From Vigna angularis (lineage: Eukaryota > Streptophyta > Magnoliopsida > Fabales > Fabaceae), in assembly GCF_016808095.1 (NCBI RefSeq), contig NC_068973.1, positions 30,188,077-30,252,076 of the forward strand: DNA of 64,000 bases. Direction: 5' to 3'. Under the pieces are notes generated by a model, which did not search any database, was not told where the DNA came from, and saw only the letters and a list, made by a program, of their open reading frames with translations. Shown in pieces: positions 43,310 through 56,564 of this stretch. Position 1 is the stretch's first letter. The number at the start of each line of letters is the position of its first letter. The position numbers and the translations under genes are program-made.

Positions 43310-45910
43310 GATCAGATACTCAGTTTGTTCTTTCATTACATTCATACATGTGATGCCTTTAAGTCCTTTAAGGAATTTGTGGAGAAATAAAATGGTTACA
43401 AGATTAAAGCATTAAGGACATACAAAGGCCAAGAGCATCTTGCTTATGCATATTTCTTTAACTACCATGGGATTCAACATCAATTGTTAACCAGATACAC
43501 TCCTCAACAAAATGGAGTGGCAAAAAAATGAATAGAACCATCATGGACATGGTGAGATGCATGCTTAAAGCTAAACAATTTCCGAGATAATTTTGAGTGA
43601 AAGTTGTTTCTACTAATGTGTATATTTTGAACATGTGTCCAACAAAGAGTGTTTTGTGATAAAACACCAAAAGAAGCTTGGAGTGGAAGAAGGCCCTCAA
43701 TTTGACACCTCAAAATTTGGATGTATGGCATATCTCCATGTACCATATCCACTCAAAAAGAAGCTTAATGACAAAGGAAAGAATTGCATATTCATTGGTT
43801 ACAGTACTAACTCAAAGGCCTACAAGTTTTACAATCCAATGACAAAGAAAATAGTCATTAAAAGAGACATGGCATTTAATGAAGAAGGAAAGTGGGATTG
43901 GTCTTCCAAAGCAAAAATTCCAGAAAGTTATGAAGAGCAGAATTAGTCAAAAACATCAAGCATACTATAAAGGCAACAAAGACTACCAGCCATATTAGAG
44001 GACTATGTTGTGGGAAATGACAGTGATTCATCTTATAAGAAATTATCAATTTTACTTTATTTGCAGATTGTGAGCCTATAACATTTGAAAAAGATTCAAA
44101 TAATCAACATTGGAGGAAAGCAATGAATGAAGAAATTCATGCCATTATAAAAAATCAAATGTAGGAGCTGATAGACTTATCAGCAAACAAAAGGCCAATT
44201 AGAGTAAAGTAGATGTACATAATTAAGTATAAATGGAGAAATTGATCACTTCAAAGTAAGGTTGGTAGCAAAAAGGTACAAACAAAAACCAGATATTGAT
44301 TATTTTGAGGTATTTGCTCATGTGGCAAGATTAGATACAATTCATATGATTATCTCTCAACTCAAAATAATTGGAAAATTCATCAAATGGATGTTAAGTC
44401 GGCTGTCTTAATGATACTTTGGAAAAATAAGTGTGTTGAACAACTTGCAAGATATGAGATTGAAGACAAAGAAAATAAAGTCTACATATTAAAGAAGGCA
44501 TTGTATAGCTTAAAGTAGACGCCAAAGCATGGTATAAGAAGATTGATTCTTACTTTGTGCAAAATGGATTTCAAAGATATCTATTTCAACATACTTTTTA
44601 ATCCAAAATATGTTGACCTTGATAATATTCTTATTGTGTGCCTTTATGTCGATGATATGATTTTTACTGACAATAATCTAAAAATGATTACAAAATTCAT
44701 AGAGGCCATGATTAAATGTTTTGAGATGATAGATTTAGGCCTCATGTCATATTTTCTTGGCATTGAGGTCATTTAGCAGGATGGTGGAATTTCCATATCT
44801 CAAAAAAGTTATGTTATTGATGTTTTGAAGAAATTTAAGATGCAAAATTCAAAGTCAATCTCAACATCAGTTGAAGAGAAGTTGAAACTAAAAAATGATA
44901 ATGATGAAAGAAGAATTAATTCAACATACACAAGAGCTTGATTGGATGTCTTAAATATTATATTGTTACTAGACCAAACATTCTCTTTAGAGTAGGATTG
45001 TTGAGCAGATTCATGAAAAAGCCAGGGGCATGTCATTTGCAAGGAGCAAAGAGAATTCTCATATATATCAAAGGTACTCTGATCGAAGGAATCTTTTATA
45101 CTAACACTAATGATATGAAGCTTGTCGGATGTACAAATAATGATTGGGTAGGAAATGTTGAAAAAAAACACATCAGGGTATGCATTTTATCTAGGAAAAG
45201 GAGCAATATTTTGGTCTTCAAAGAAACAACATGTTGTTGCTCTTCAGTAACCAAAGCAAAATACATGACAACAACTAGTTGTACAACTTAAAGAATATGG
45301 TTAAAAAGAATTCTTGAAGTGATGCATCAGAAGCAAGATATTTCCACAATGATATTTTGTGGTAACAAGTCAGTAATTGCATTATGAAAAAATCCAATAT
45401 TTCATATATGGTCAAAACACATAGATATTTAGTTTCACAAAATCTGAGAATCGATAACCAAGAAAGAAGTAGTGATTAAATATTGTCGCATTGAAGAACA
45501 AATTATTGATATTTTTACAATGACACTAAAAACTAAGTTATTTTACAAGTTAGAGAAAATGCTTGAACTAGTAAAAATTTTATTTAAGGAAGACAATGTT
45601 AGACATTAAATCAAGTACAATGAATAAACTTTAGTGTCTTCACTAGTTAGTTGTTGTAATAGAAAGTGGTTTTGGTTGTTGTAATAAGAAGTAGTTTTGG
45701 TTGTTAAAATAGAAAATGGTTTAGGATTGTTGGAATAACAACCATTTCTAGTATTATAAAAGGATGCATGGAGTGTGTGGAGATATAACATGGTTGTGAA
45801 GTATAAAAATTAAAATAAAAGTGTATGTATGTGTGTAAGCAATAAAAAATAAAAGAGTAAAAGAGATTTTGAGTTTCAAAACAAAATGTGAGTTCTAAAA
45901 TGTCTCACTA
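43310..45910 (+). mobile_element. 5'-truncated, degenerate Copia element with 3' LTR
   Basis: Broken plus-strand pol frames in Copia order. Integrase core end is at about 43365-43530 (FKEFVEK, then RYTPQQNGVAKK). Integrase C-terminal region is at about 43640-43910 (FGCMAYLHVPYPLKKKLNDK, IFIGYSTNSKAYKFYNP). Reverse transcriptase is at about 44080-44780, with YVDDMIFTDNN and YFLGIEVI. RNase H is at about 44940-45290. Stops occur in every domain and catalytic residues are altered. A likely 3' LTR starts TGTTAGACATTAAATC at 45597, after a purine tract. No 5' LTR, gag or protease is present. Confidence 0.8.
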
Positions 45911-47024
45911 ATATTAGTAAAGTATTGAATTCTTTAAATATGGTTAAGAAATTTAATATGATTGAATAAAAAAAGTTAATTGAAAGGGATAAAATCTACT
46001 TTAGAACTCTTTTATGTGGAAAGTAATTGGTCATCAACCGAGAGATATCATTTATGCATAAAAAAAATTGTAACAAAATGAAACAAAAATTTAAAATTCT
46101 ATACTTGTATTTTTTTACCTAAACTAAAATAAATGAATAAGAGGTCATCCACCATGCTAAGAACTTGTTTCATCCACAAACCTTAAACTCGCTCATATTT
46201 AGAGAGGTGATGGCTGATTCTCATAACCATTTGTGTTGCCGTATAATTGCCTTTGGAAGAAATCTAGTTTAGACGACCCTGTCAAATCATAAATGCTCAT
46301 AAACTTTTTTAATAAGAATAATATTTTTTTACCAATAATTTATCCTAAACCAAAACACAAAAGTTATCTCAGAATTTTGTATTCGTTTTAAGTTTTAGAG
46401 TTTTAATGATAAAACGAATGAATGATTAATTGTGCCAATTTATCCACATCGACATCAGAGATACAACTTATATAAGAATATCAAATTATGTTGCTGTACT
46501 CGTTGTAATCAATTTCAGTACAATCATATTACTTTCATCTAAATTTCTCCCTCTACGTAGAGCTACACCTTTTTTTCTCTCAACTAGCGACTTTTTTCAA
46601 TTTTTAACACTAGGTGAATCCAGAAGTCGGTCTCCATGAGCACAACACAATAAGAACAAAACCAAGAACCGTGGACTACATAACATATCACGAGGACTGA
46701 AGACAGCAGTCACCATTGCGTGGTCCTTATTCATCCAAGTAGTTTTAATTTAATCTAACTATAGAAGATCTGTGGGGCTTGACAAGATTTCAAGGTTTCA
46801 AGGTACCTAAAGGCCATAAGAAAATAAACAACTTTGGAACATCACATGATACTTATTTTTCCTTTAAGCACAGTTTCACAATCAACTTCAACGAATTACA
46901 GGATCTACAGACTAAATAACTTTCTTCCCACATCCACCTAACCTCCTCTTCACTTTCTGAAATAGATGATTACCCATGAAAATTACACCTTTTAAGTTCC
47001 AAAACTCAAAATCTACTCCCCTAT
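45911..47024. other. AT-rich spacer and SWI3C 3' UTR
   Basis: No supported gene. The last 100-300 bp adjoining 47025 are the 3' UTR of the minus-strand SWI3C gene. Confidence 0.5.
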
Positions 47025-50000
47025 TTAACCTAAACCAGAGTTTGTTCCTGATACAGGCCTCAACAATGGATGATTGGACGTGGGCTGCACATTACTAGGG
47101 GCATTGAACATGGCAGTTGAAGAAGGTGATTGTGATTGTTGTATCATAGATAGCGGTAATCTTTGCCCCAACCCAAACATCGAAGGTCGTGGGGCAAAGG
47201 ACATATGTGGATGAAGTGATTGGTTGCTGCCATACCCTGAGATGCTGGGCTGTGAGGGAGAAGCAGAGATCATTTGTTGCCTGTTGTTGCCATTGCTAGC
47301 CATTGAAGGACCAACACCCGATACAGCCATTGTTGGTGTGGCTCCTGCAGTTCCAAGACGTGCTGATATTACACGAGACCGTTCAGCAGCAAACCTTTGC
47401 TTTGTTCTCTCCAGTTGTTCGCATTCTTTCATTAACAATGTTTCGATTTCCGCAAACTGTTTCAGCTTCAACTCTAATCTTTTCAGCTGGCAATAATAAC
47501 AGCAAGCCACAAACAAAAGTTAAAAAACATCAAAATAATAGCTCTGCACCTGAGTTTTAGTAATCTCCAATTGCTTAATTTACTTTATTCTAAAAAATTG
47601 TTCACTTGTTTTCACACATTGATGCACACCATTCAGACAGAAATGGACAAAATAGAAATTAACTATATCTAACATTTTAGTTTAATACTGGAATTAAAGT
47701 CAGAAAACAACAGTGATACCTGATGATTAACTATATTAGCACACAACCTCTGAATTTCTCGCTCTTCATGATCGGCAAATAATTTTGCTTTCATTGCTGC
47801 CGCAGAGAGGCCTGCTTTAGCAGCATCTTTAACTTTCTCAGCAGATAGTGGGGTTGTCCTACCATCATTTAGTCCCCATGAACCATGTACCTTAGCCTTA
47901 TCCTCTGAAATAAAAAAGAAGTATTCCCAAGAAGAGAATTACATAATGGGTTTTATTAGAGAGCTGGGGTAAGGTTGTATATAGGCAACATATAAAAACG
48001 GCAACCATAACTGACCATTATTATTATTATTTGATACCGCTGTTTCTCCGTGAGACCCACCATCTCGACATCGTATGCTTTCGGAATTTGTCCTACATGT
48101 GAAAAATATTAATTTTTAATACAAAATTCTTAAACTACCAAGTTCACAAAAAGAACCCAACAAGTTGAGCTTAATTTTCCCACTCCACCCACCATACTAT
48201 TCTAAAATAGGAACAGGATACAGACACAAATTAGTATTGTCTTTTCTTTTCTATTTTGTCTTTTGTGGGAGTTTTAAATAAGGTTCAGTTCCACTTATAA
48301 GATTTTTTAAATAAAATAAAATAAAAGGCCAAAAGCAGAAGATAAAATGCACAAAAATGAGTAATAACCCCGAAGAAAACACTACATCCAACAAACTGCA
48401 CTTGCTATGACAGCCATACACACCTATTATCATGCCCAGGTGCTTCCACCTGTGAAGTGCTGCCAGAATTATCCACTGACAATACTGCTAATGCTGCATG
48501 AGCACAAGAAGCAGCTACTCTTGGTCCAACTGCAGAGGCTAAAAAGGCAACCTTTGGAATGCACCAACCAAAACAAAATATATAAGAACTGCAGAATATA
48601 AGAGGCATTTTAATTTGTTGTGAAACTTATAGAGTCTAGATACAATATCTTAGCCATCACATCACCCTTTAATGCATTTGTATGAGCGGTAACAGATAAA
48701 TTGGTGGTTCCATCAAAGAGAAGCAAAGTAACTTGAAGGAACAAGATTTGTTTATAACTTCTTTTATAAACAAACAAGAATAAAATAGTTTATGACATGA
48801 TACTAAATGCCATACTATAACCACATCCTATGCTGACTAACATGTTTTCAATTGCCTTAGTTGAATAATAATTTAAGCATATCCTTAGCAGTCACCCACC
48901 AAAGCCATAACAGGATTTCCAGAATTTGCAAAAGGAAGCCGGCTGTCAGAATCTCTCACTTGATGGACAGGTCCTGTAACAGCATAGATACCAAATCAAA
49001 ACCATATAACAAGAAAGTTGAATTAAAAGTATAAGATAGACCTGCAGTATCTCCGTTTGAGTAACAATGCAGTCTTCCACTACCATCTCTATCCATTGCA
49101 TTGGATGACAAATGCGTGCTCGGAACATTAATATTTTCCAATTTTCCATCTTCCATGGGTAGACGGAGAAAATGAAGAATGCATTGTGCTTTTGATTTGG
49201 TACCAACATGCTCAGCAATTTCGTTCCAATTCTCATTGTAAATCTCCATTGCTTCAAGAAGCAGTAAAGTTTCTTGATCAGTCCAATTTTCCCCGTCTAG
49301 TTCACCATAATCCCTTGTCAAATCCACCCTTAGAAAATCTAGACTTGAATGACCAATGATAAATCTCCCATCATGAAAGCAATCAGTGCAAAGTAATATA
49401 TCAACCTGTAACAAGAGATGCTAATTACATATGATGGAAGAGGTGTTCAAAGTTAATCTGCAGCTTACTTAGTAACAAGGATCAACTAATCAGTCCATAG
49501 TTTACAAATTTTAGTATATATGACAGGTTAACCACTGTGACAAACTACCTTGGCTGATGACTATATCTGAGAATACGAAATTTTGGTGGGGCATCTATTG
49601 GAGATGTCAAAGGAGCTTCTCTTTAGGTATTTCAAGGGGTGATTGAGAACTAAAGTAAAATGCAAAGTGCAGGCTGATAGAACACCAGTGGATAAAAGTG
49701 ACAAAAGATAATATTGAACAATGAAATCACACAATACAACAATAAACTAGTTGTCCCAGGGACAAAAAAGAGCATTACACAAATACAGCAATTCTCTTGC
49801 TGTCCACAGAGTAAGTACTATCCTACAGAGAGTAATCTCAGTCCGCATACTGAAAATAACTACACAACTTAATATCAGCTGTATACTCCTAAGCATAATA
49901 CATAACTACCAGCAGTTATTTTCTACACATAACTGTCATCCTGCAGTTTCTAATGCAAAACTAATTCTAGCATTTATTGTCAACACTTAACTGCCATATA

Positions 50001-53000
50001 TCAGCTCCCATCACTATGGCCTGCTGGAAAATCAGTCATATCACTAAGGCTGAAAGATAGAAACTAGTTCTCCAAATTATCTTTATCTACTTCAATAACA
50101 ACTACTTCTTCATCTTTTGTCAGGGCTTCATTAGTGACCAAAATTAACAATCTTAATTGTTTCTCTGTATATATAGGGAACTGAACTTTTCTGCACAACT
50201 CAGACACAAAATATTGCTTTTCCTTTCCATCAATTCTTGATATGTAAATGGTACAGGCCTTGGTTGAACTTGGCTGAATTTTGAGCTAATACTCTGTTCT
50301 TAAACCTGTGAATGCCGTAGATGAAGTTCCTTTGTTTTGTCCAGATTGAATGATTTTTGAGTTGAAACCTGGACTGAAATGACTTTGGCTTCCATTCCAC
50401 CCTGCAGTCATCTTATAGTAATTATTGATCCTGCATTACCATCTGAGCCATACAACTGCTTTGATGGGCTTTAAACAATGCTGGAAGATCCCATTTTCAC
50501 AGGCAAACACACACAAGTGCATTTCTTTATGCCTCAGTACTGCATATGCATACTACATGGCTAGAATTCTTGTTCTGGGTACAAAACTTTGCAAATGATG
50601 CATAATTTCAAGTAGCAAGCTACCAAGAAAATAACCCAAATATTTTTCTTTAGGTATACAATTGACTTGTGATGATTACAATTCAAATGATTCTATAAAC
50701 TCCTCCACCAATTTATGAATAGATGGAGAAATTACTATGTTTGAGGCTTTTACTCACCTTAGGTAGTTTTTGGCCAAACTTCTTTAGAACCTAAAAGCTA
50801 CTTTAAAGTTGAATTTAAAATTTAAGAGCTTTAAAATAAGTTAAATCCATTTGATAATTTTTAAAGTCAATTAAAAAGAAGTTCCTTTCATATAAAAATT
50901 CCCATTGGAAACTATGAGAAAAAAGATGGAGAAGAGAGAAAAAAGTAGCAATGAAATGAGAGGTCTAAACACAAATCATCTAATACTCTCATTTTATTAG
51001 TAATGGGTAAAGCACTGGCGTGGTACCACCAGTACAAGCCTAGCATAAAACACAACAAAAATAAGGGCATGGTGAGAAAGTATTTTTTATTTTTATTTTC
51101 CATTTTTACTTTTAATTACCAAAATATCACCTTGTTTTCATTGTTGTATAGGAAGATTGCTTTCTCTGTTTCATAAACAAACTACTGAAAACAAGAAATA
51201 AAGAGAAAAGAAAACAAAGTAGTTAAAAGTGAAAAAGGAAAATGAAAGCAAAAAACACTTTTTCAAACCATACAGCCCCTAATACTTCTAAAATAGTAGG
51301 AATATTAATATTTTAACATTCCCTCAAGTTGATGTTTGGTTAGTAAGCATATACTTGTTACACATAAACACACCTAACAAATATAATAACTTTAAATTAA
51401 AATATAGAGGTGCATAAGGCATTTCGAAAATACAGAGGCCATGTAATATAATTAATACAAGCTCAACCAGATAACCTAATATACTATTATCATAACAAGT
51501 TTCTTAAGAGAATAAAAACCCTAGTATTCTAACAAGTCTGTGTGGTGCATTGATCATATCACAATTAATAGTTTACATCAGAATTTTTCTCTGTAAACTT
51601 TTTAATAAACTTTCACATAATTACCATGACAACAATCTAAGCAATTTACAATTTGTCAACTAACTACTGTAGGGTTCCCTTTCATAATACTAAACCAGCA
51701 TGATAATCAAACATTCAGATTCTAGAGGAAGAAACAAATCATCGAAAATTGCATGTTACATGACATCCCTGCAATACAGCAGCAGAAGCATTCATATATG
51801 CCAAACCAAACCTCACTTGTTAGTTTTATCTCTTGCTTTGTTTGTGTAACGAGGTCGAGTAAAGGGAGAAAATATTCAGAATATCGGGTGAAATATAACA
51901 AGTATTGACTGTCATGCACACATAACCCATCTAAAGGGAATGGAGGTTTTAGCTATTTCTTGATTCGATCAACTAGACTTGATGCTATAAATAATCATTC
52001 AACTAAAGGGGCATAATCATTTCCTGCACCTATATGCATTGCATGCGTAAAGCTATAATAGCCCTGTGTACTCATGGTGTTATTAACAACAGAAGCCCTT
52101 TCTATATTTAAACTTTCATTCAGGCCATCATTACCCATAATATAATATTAAATTTGAAAAAAGAATCTAGAGTACCTCTTTCTGAGACTGGTAGTATACA
52201 ACAGGAAGAGGACGAGAACAATAATTGCAATGATTCTCCGAAAGATGTTCTCTTATTCTGTCCTCCAGATCAAAGACATCCATATTACGTGCAGTCAATG
52301 ACGGATAAATTTCTTCAGCTTTCAGCTTACAACTCGGATTGTCAAATTTGATCAAACTATCAATAGATTTCAAAGCCTCAGCCGGCACACGGACCTCTCC
52401 ACTAGGCTCCTCCCTCAGGCAAGACATAACATTGGGAGACTCGAGTCTCGATGTCTGAACACAGTAATTAATAATTCCCCAATGATCAAGGAACCTCACA
52501 ATCCGAGTCAAATCTTCAAAATCAAGTCCTGTCAACAAACCCTGGCAATCAGAAACCGTGATCCTCTTCCCAGGCTCCTCCAAATGCATAGCAACAATAC
52601 AGTTCCTACACTCCATGTACTTCTGGGGAGTATGATCAGGTGTCTTCCCTGAAAAGAAATGTGGCACTGCTTGCCTCTCTAACCTATGCACCGTGGCAGG
52701 CGAAAACCAATCTGCTCACACAAACCCAAACCAAACCAACATCAATCCAAACCGTCCAAAACTCAGAAAACAAAACAGAAGTCAAACAAACAAGACCAAA
52801 ATTCAGTTCACCTGAATGCATAGGAACTACTAGAACCTTAGTTCCAAAGCGCTTAACAACCCCACGACCTTCCAATATGGCAGGGGGACTTATGACAAAA
52901 GAGGAATCACCCTCAAAAGCCAAGTTATCAGATGGCACAGCCGACAGGGCTTGAAGCTGACCGTGAGACACGTTTTCAATAACAAGAGGAGCAAGAGAAC

Positions 53001-53488
53001 TCTGAGCCTTGCTGTCTCCAGACTCAAGGGCTCGCTCCAGAGCCACGATTGCAGTGACGGAGGAGTGAGGGCGGTTCACGGAGCGCTTTATCACCACCGG
53101 AAACTGAGAAATGGTAACGCCATGATCTGAGAGAACCTCCGTCTCCACATGTGGTTGCGAATTAGGGTGGTTTTGGTGTTGATGCGTTTGTTCTTCGGAA
53201 TCGTACTCGCGTTCTGCATGGTCATCCTCCGCATTGGGGTTTTCTTCGTCGTCTTCCTCCTCCTCTTCGTGCTTGGGGTGGCGCCGAGAGACTTGAGAAT
53301 CTCTCTTGCGCTTCCTCCATCTGGTTCGGTTTTCTGCAAAAAGGAAAATTGAAATAAAAACAAAATTGAGAACAGTGATTAGGGAATTGAGAAGAAAAGA
53401 GAAATTGGGGGAATTGGAAGGACAGGATTGGCATTGGGAGAGTGAGGGTTTAGAGGAGTGAATGAATACCTGAAGGAGAAGCTGGCAT
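47025..53488 (-). CDS. SWI3C: SWI/SNF complex subunit SWI3C, complete (788 aa)
   Basis: A core subunit of plant SWI/SNF chromatin remodelling complexes in the nucleus. The nine exons (minus strand) are 53470-53488, 52812-53333, 52176-52711, 49042-49405, 48900-48973, 48424-48551, 48016-48092, 47720-47904 and 47025-47486. Borders are GT-AG and the frame is continuous. The protein starts MPASPS, followed by a basic and then an acidic Glu/Asp stretch. The SWIRM domain is at about 183-264 ([12 protein letters not shown]). A ZZ-type zinc finger is at about 339-375 ([22 protein letters not shown]). SANT is at about 399-442 ([34 protein letters not shown]). A C-terminal coiled coil is at about 600-690 ([20 protein letters not shown]). 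The tail is Ser/Pro/Gln/Met-rich. Order, start and length match Arabidopsis SWI3C (about 807 aa). Intron 3 is 2.8 kb. An (AAT)5 run encodes Asn in exon 7. Confidence 0.95.
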
Positions 53489-53760
53489 GGCAAGACCAGA
53501 AGAGAGGGGTTTAAGGGAGAGAGAAAGAGAGAGAAAATTGTGGGAAAGATTTGAGTGTGGGGTCGTTGATTGGCGCAAAGGATTGGGATTGTCGTTGGAA
53601 GAAATATCTTTGATTTGGAGGATCGATCTCTCTTTCTCTTTCTCTATGCTGGATGATGTGTGATATGCGTTTGGGGCAAAACACAGTGTTGATGTGAGTT
53701 TTTGTGGCTGTTACCGGAACCACAAATGTAGATGCTTTGCTTTCCTGGCGCGTGCTTCAG
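53489..53760 (-). promoter_or_regulatory. SWI3C 5' UTR and proximal promoter
   Basis: On the minus strand this is a pyrimidine/purine-biased leader with GA/CT microsatellite runs (GAGAGAAAGAGAGAGA at about 53518-53533 on plus; CTCTTTCTCTTTCTC at about 53630). Such runs are common in plant 5' leaders. No TATA box is obvious. Confidence 0.4.
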
Positions 53761-55344
53761 ACGCTGCTTTTTTATTAGACTGTGCTTGGCACGAATGGTT
53801 GACAACCTCACATATGGCTTTTTATCCTTACTTTTTTTTATCCTTTAATTATTCTGTTAAATACTAACAAGTATTTTAAAGATGTTAATTAATTAACTAT
53901 TATGTTAACATCTACTTTGATTTTTTTAAAAACATCTATATTATATGAATTCATGATAGATCAATGTTCTTAAATGTATTTAGATTTTTTTGTGTTGAAT
54001 AAGTGGAATATCTGTAAACTTTATTAATATTTAATATTTATAATGAAAATTTATTGATGACATTTAATAGAGTTTTTCTTTCAGACACTTAAATTTTACT
54101 TAGAACTAAACACTACGTTTGAAATATAATTTATATTTATGATAAATTATAGAATTTTTATGATACAGTACTATTTTTAACAGTTAGTTTTTTTTAATTG
54201 ATTGATTTTCCCAAATACTTCCATATTTTCATCAAATAAAATATAAGAGTGAATCAGAAAAAAAAAATAGTTGTTAATTTCAGGAAGATAAAAGGAACAT
54301 AAGTTTTTACCATCTCCACAGTCCTTACCATTGGTTTAGACATCATTGGACAGTTGCACCAAATCTGAAGGATGTATTATTTCAACAGTTGTTTCATATA
54401 ATTTTTATGTATGAATAAATTATGCATTTTTAGCAAATAGTATTAGTACATAATCATAATTTTATAATTTCAAAACTTTATTAATTTTTAATTAAAATTT
54501 GTAGTACTTCTGTTTATTATTATTTTAAAAAATGTATATGTTTTTATGAATAAATTATGTAATCACTTTGATGAGTATTAATTAAATTAAATTTTAAGTT
54601 TTTCATAAATTAATTAATATTAAAATAATTAGTAAAATACATGTACAAATATGTGTGTTCATCTTTTTTATTATAATAAAAACATTATTATTAGAATAAT
54701 AATTCACATAAAAATTAATATTAAATAATTATTCATAAAAAAATAATTATTAAAAAGGTAAAATAATTAAAATGAATATTTAATATTCTATATCTTGAAA
54801 TATTTATCTTAAAAACAAATTAAACAAACAAGTTAAAATTTAATAACATGTAACATATAAATAATGTAATATTCCATTTTTTAACAACTTACAATTCATA
54901 AAATAAGATATTATAACATAAAATAAAATATTATAAGATTAATAAAACAAAAAAATTGTCTTAACATATAAATATATGCTAAAAAAGATAAATAAAAGTA
55001 ATACAAATAAGGAAAACCATTATATGACAAGAAAGAATGTTTTGTCCTAAATTACTCCAGGCTAAGCACGCATAACTATGGAGTTTTTATGGGTTAGGCT
55101 ACCGAAAAACAAATGCATTTTAGTGATATGAGTAGCCAAATCAATCCCTTTAAGCTATCCTTCAACTATATAGTCTCATACCTATACAGTCTCTAGATCC
55201 CTCTCATTCCGGTGTATGTTCGATTTATCCATGTGTCCCTTCCACTGGAAACCTACCAGGAGCCGTTCCTTGTTTGTGTCCCTTGCACTTCGTGCCTCTT
55301 GAAGTAGAGAGTGCATGAACTGCTTATTTTACAGATGGCCAAAA
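53761..55344. other. AT-rich spacer
   Basis: Very AT-rich with no supported gene. A GC-richer stretch at about 55050-55300 has no readable frame. Confidence 0.5.
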
Positions 55345-55353
55345 TAATAGATA

Positions 55354-56555
55354 GGTTTAATACCTCTTTTGGTCCCTCTTTAGGGGGGCAATGTTCAAGT
55401 TTGTCCTACCTTTTTTAAAAAGTTCAATATGGTCCCAACTTGTGAAAAAAGTGTACAATTAAATCCTTTTTGGTCACGGCGTTAAATATTTAACGATCCA
55501 GCATACAGCGTGGAATGATCTGTGCAACGTGGCTTTTTAGGTTCATAACGTGGCTGCATAAGGGGTAAACATGTGATTTTCATTAAAGTTGACGTGGCAG
55601 TGATTAAAAAATTCTGAGTTAGGGTTTGGGTTGTAGAAATCGCAATTTGGGGTTAAGCATTTTGGAGGAGCTATCTTCCAAATTGGGTGATCTTGAAGTT
55701 GAAATCTGCAGAGCAAATTGAATTCCGCAAATCAGGTTAGGGTTTACATTTGATAATTTTAAGAACTTGAGGTTTTCGATATGTTTTGATTAAAAAATTC
55801 TGAGTTAGGGTTTGGGTTGCAGAAATCGCGATTTGGGGTTAAGCATGGTGTAATCTAAATTGTCTGAAAACAGATTGATTGTTCCCCAAATTGTCTGATT
55901 TCAAAAAATGGTGTAATCTAACAATATGATATGCAATTCCCCATGAAAAGGACTAAGGAAAGTTATTCAATATTCTCTAACCTAATTTCAATAGTTTTTC
56001 ATTATTTTGGAAGGAGATGCTGAGGGTTAGTGTTTTATCCTAGCTTTAGGAATTTAACTTTAATGCTTTGTGTGTGAGAGAGAAGTTTTACGAAAACGGA
56101 TTGTTATATCCTAACTTGATCATATTCATGCTCTCTTTATGTATGCATTTATACCTAGTAAATTGTTTATCATACATTCTCTGATACAGGTAGAATTGGT
56201 CATTCTGCCCCGGTCAGTTGTTACTGAGAGCCCACCAGATCAACAAAATCAACCTCCTCCTCCTCTGCCCCCTCCACAAAATCAAGAATCAACCGAAGAA
56301 CAAAATGAAGAGGAAGATCAAGTTAATGAAAATCACATGCTTACCCCTTATGCAGCCACATTATGAATCTAAACAGCCACGTTGCACAGATCACTCCACG
56401 CTGTCAATTGGATCGTTAAATATTTAACGCCGTGACCAAAAAGGATTTAATTGTACACTTTTTTCACAAATTGGGACTACATTGAACTTTTTAAAAAATG
56501 TAGGACGGACTTGAACATTGCGCCCTTAAAGAGGGACCAAAAGGGGTATTAAGCC
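55354..56555. mobile_element. Non-autonomous MULE (MULE 4) with 9-bp target duplication
   Basis: The TIRs of about 230 bp start GGTTTAATACCTCTTTTGGTC at 55354 and end ACCAAAAGGGGTATTAAGCC at 56555. They share GATTTAATTGTACACTT, CGGCGTTAAATATTTAACG and GTGATTTTCATT in opposite orientation. The flanks are identical TAATAGATA at 55345-55353 and 56556-56564. The inside repeats a segment beginning ATTCTGAGTTAGGGTTTGGG at about 55611 and 55796. No transposase is present. Confidence 0.92.
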
Positions 56556-56564
56556 TAATAGATA

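Noticed and set aside
52684..53493. Minus-strand 269-codon frame starting [17 protein letters not shown]
   Set aside because: Its first part is SWI3C intron 1 read through. The real exon 2 begins at 53333 after a clear acceptor and joins the short first exon MPASPS.
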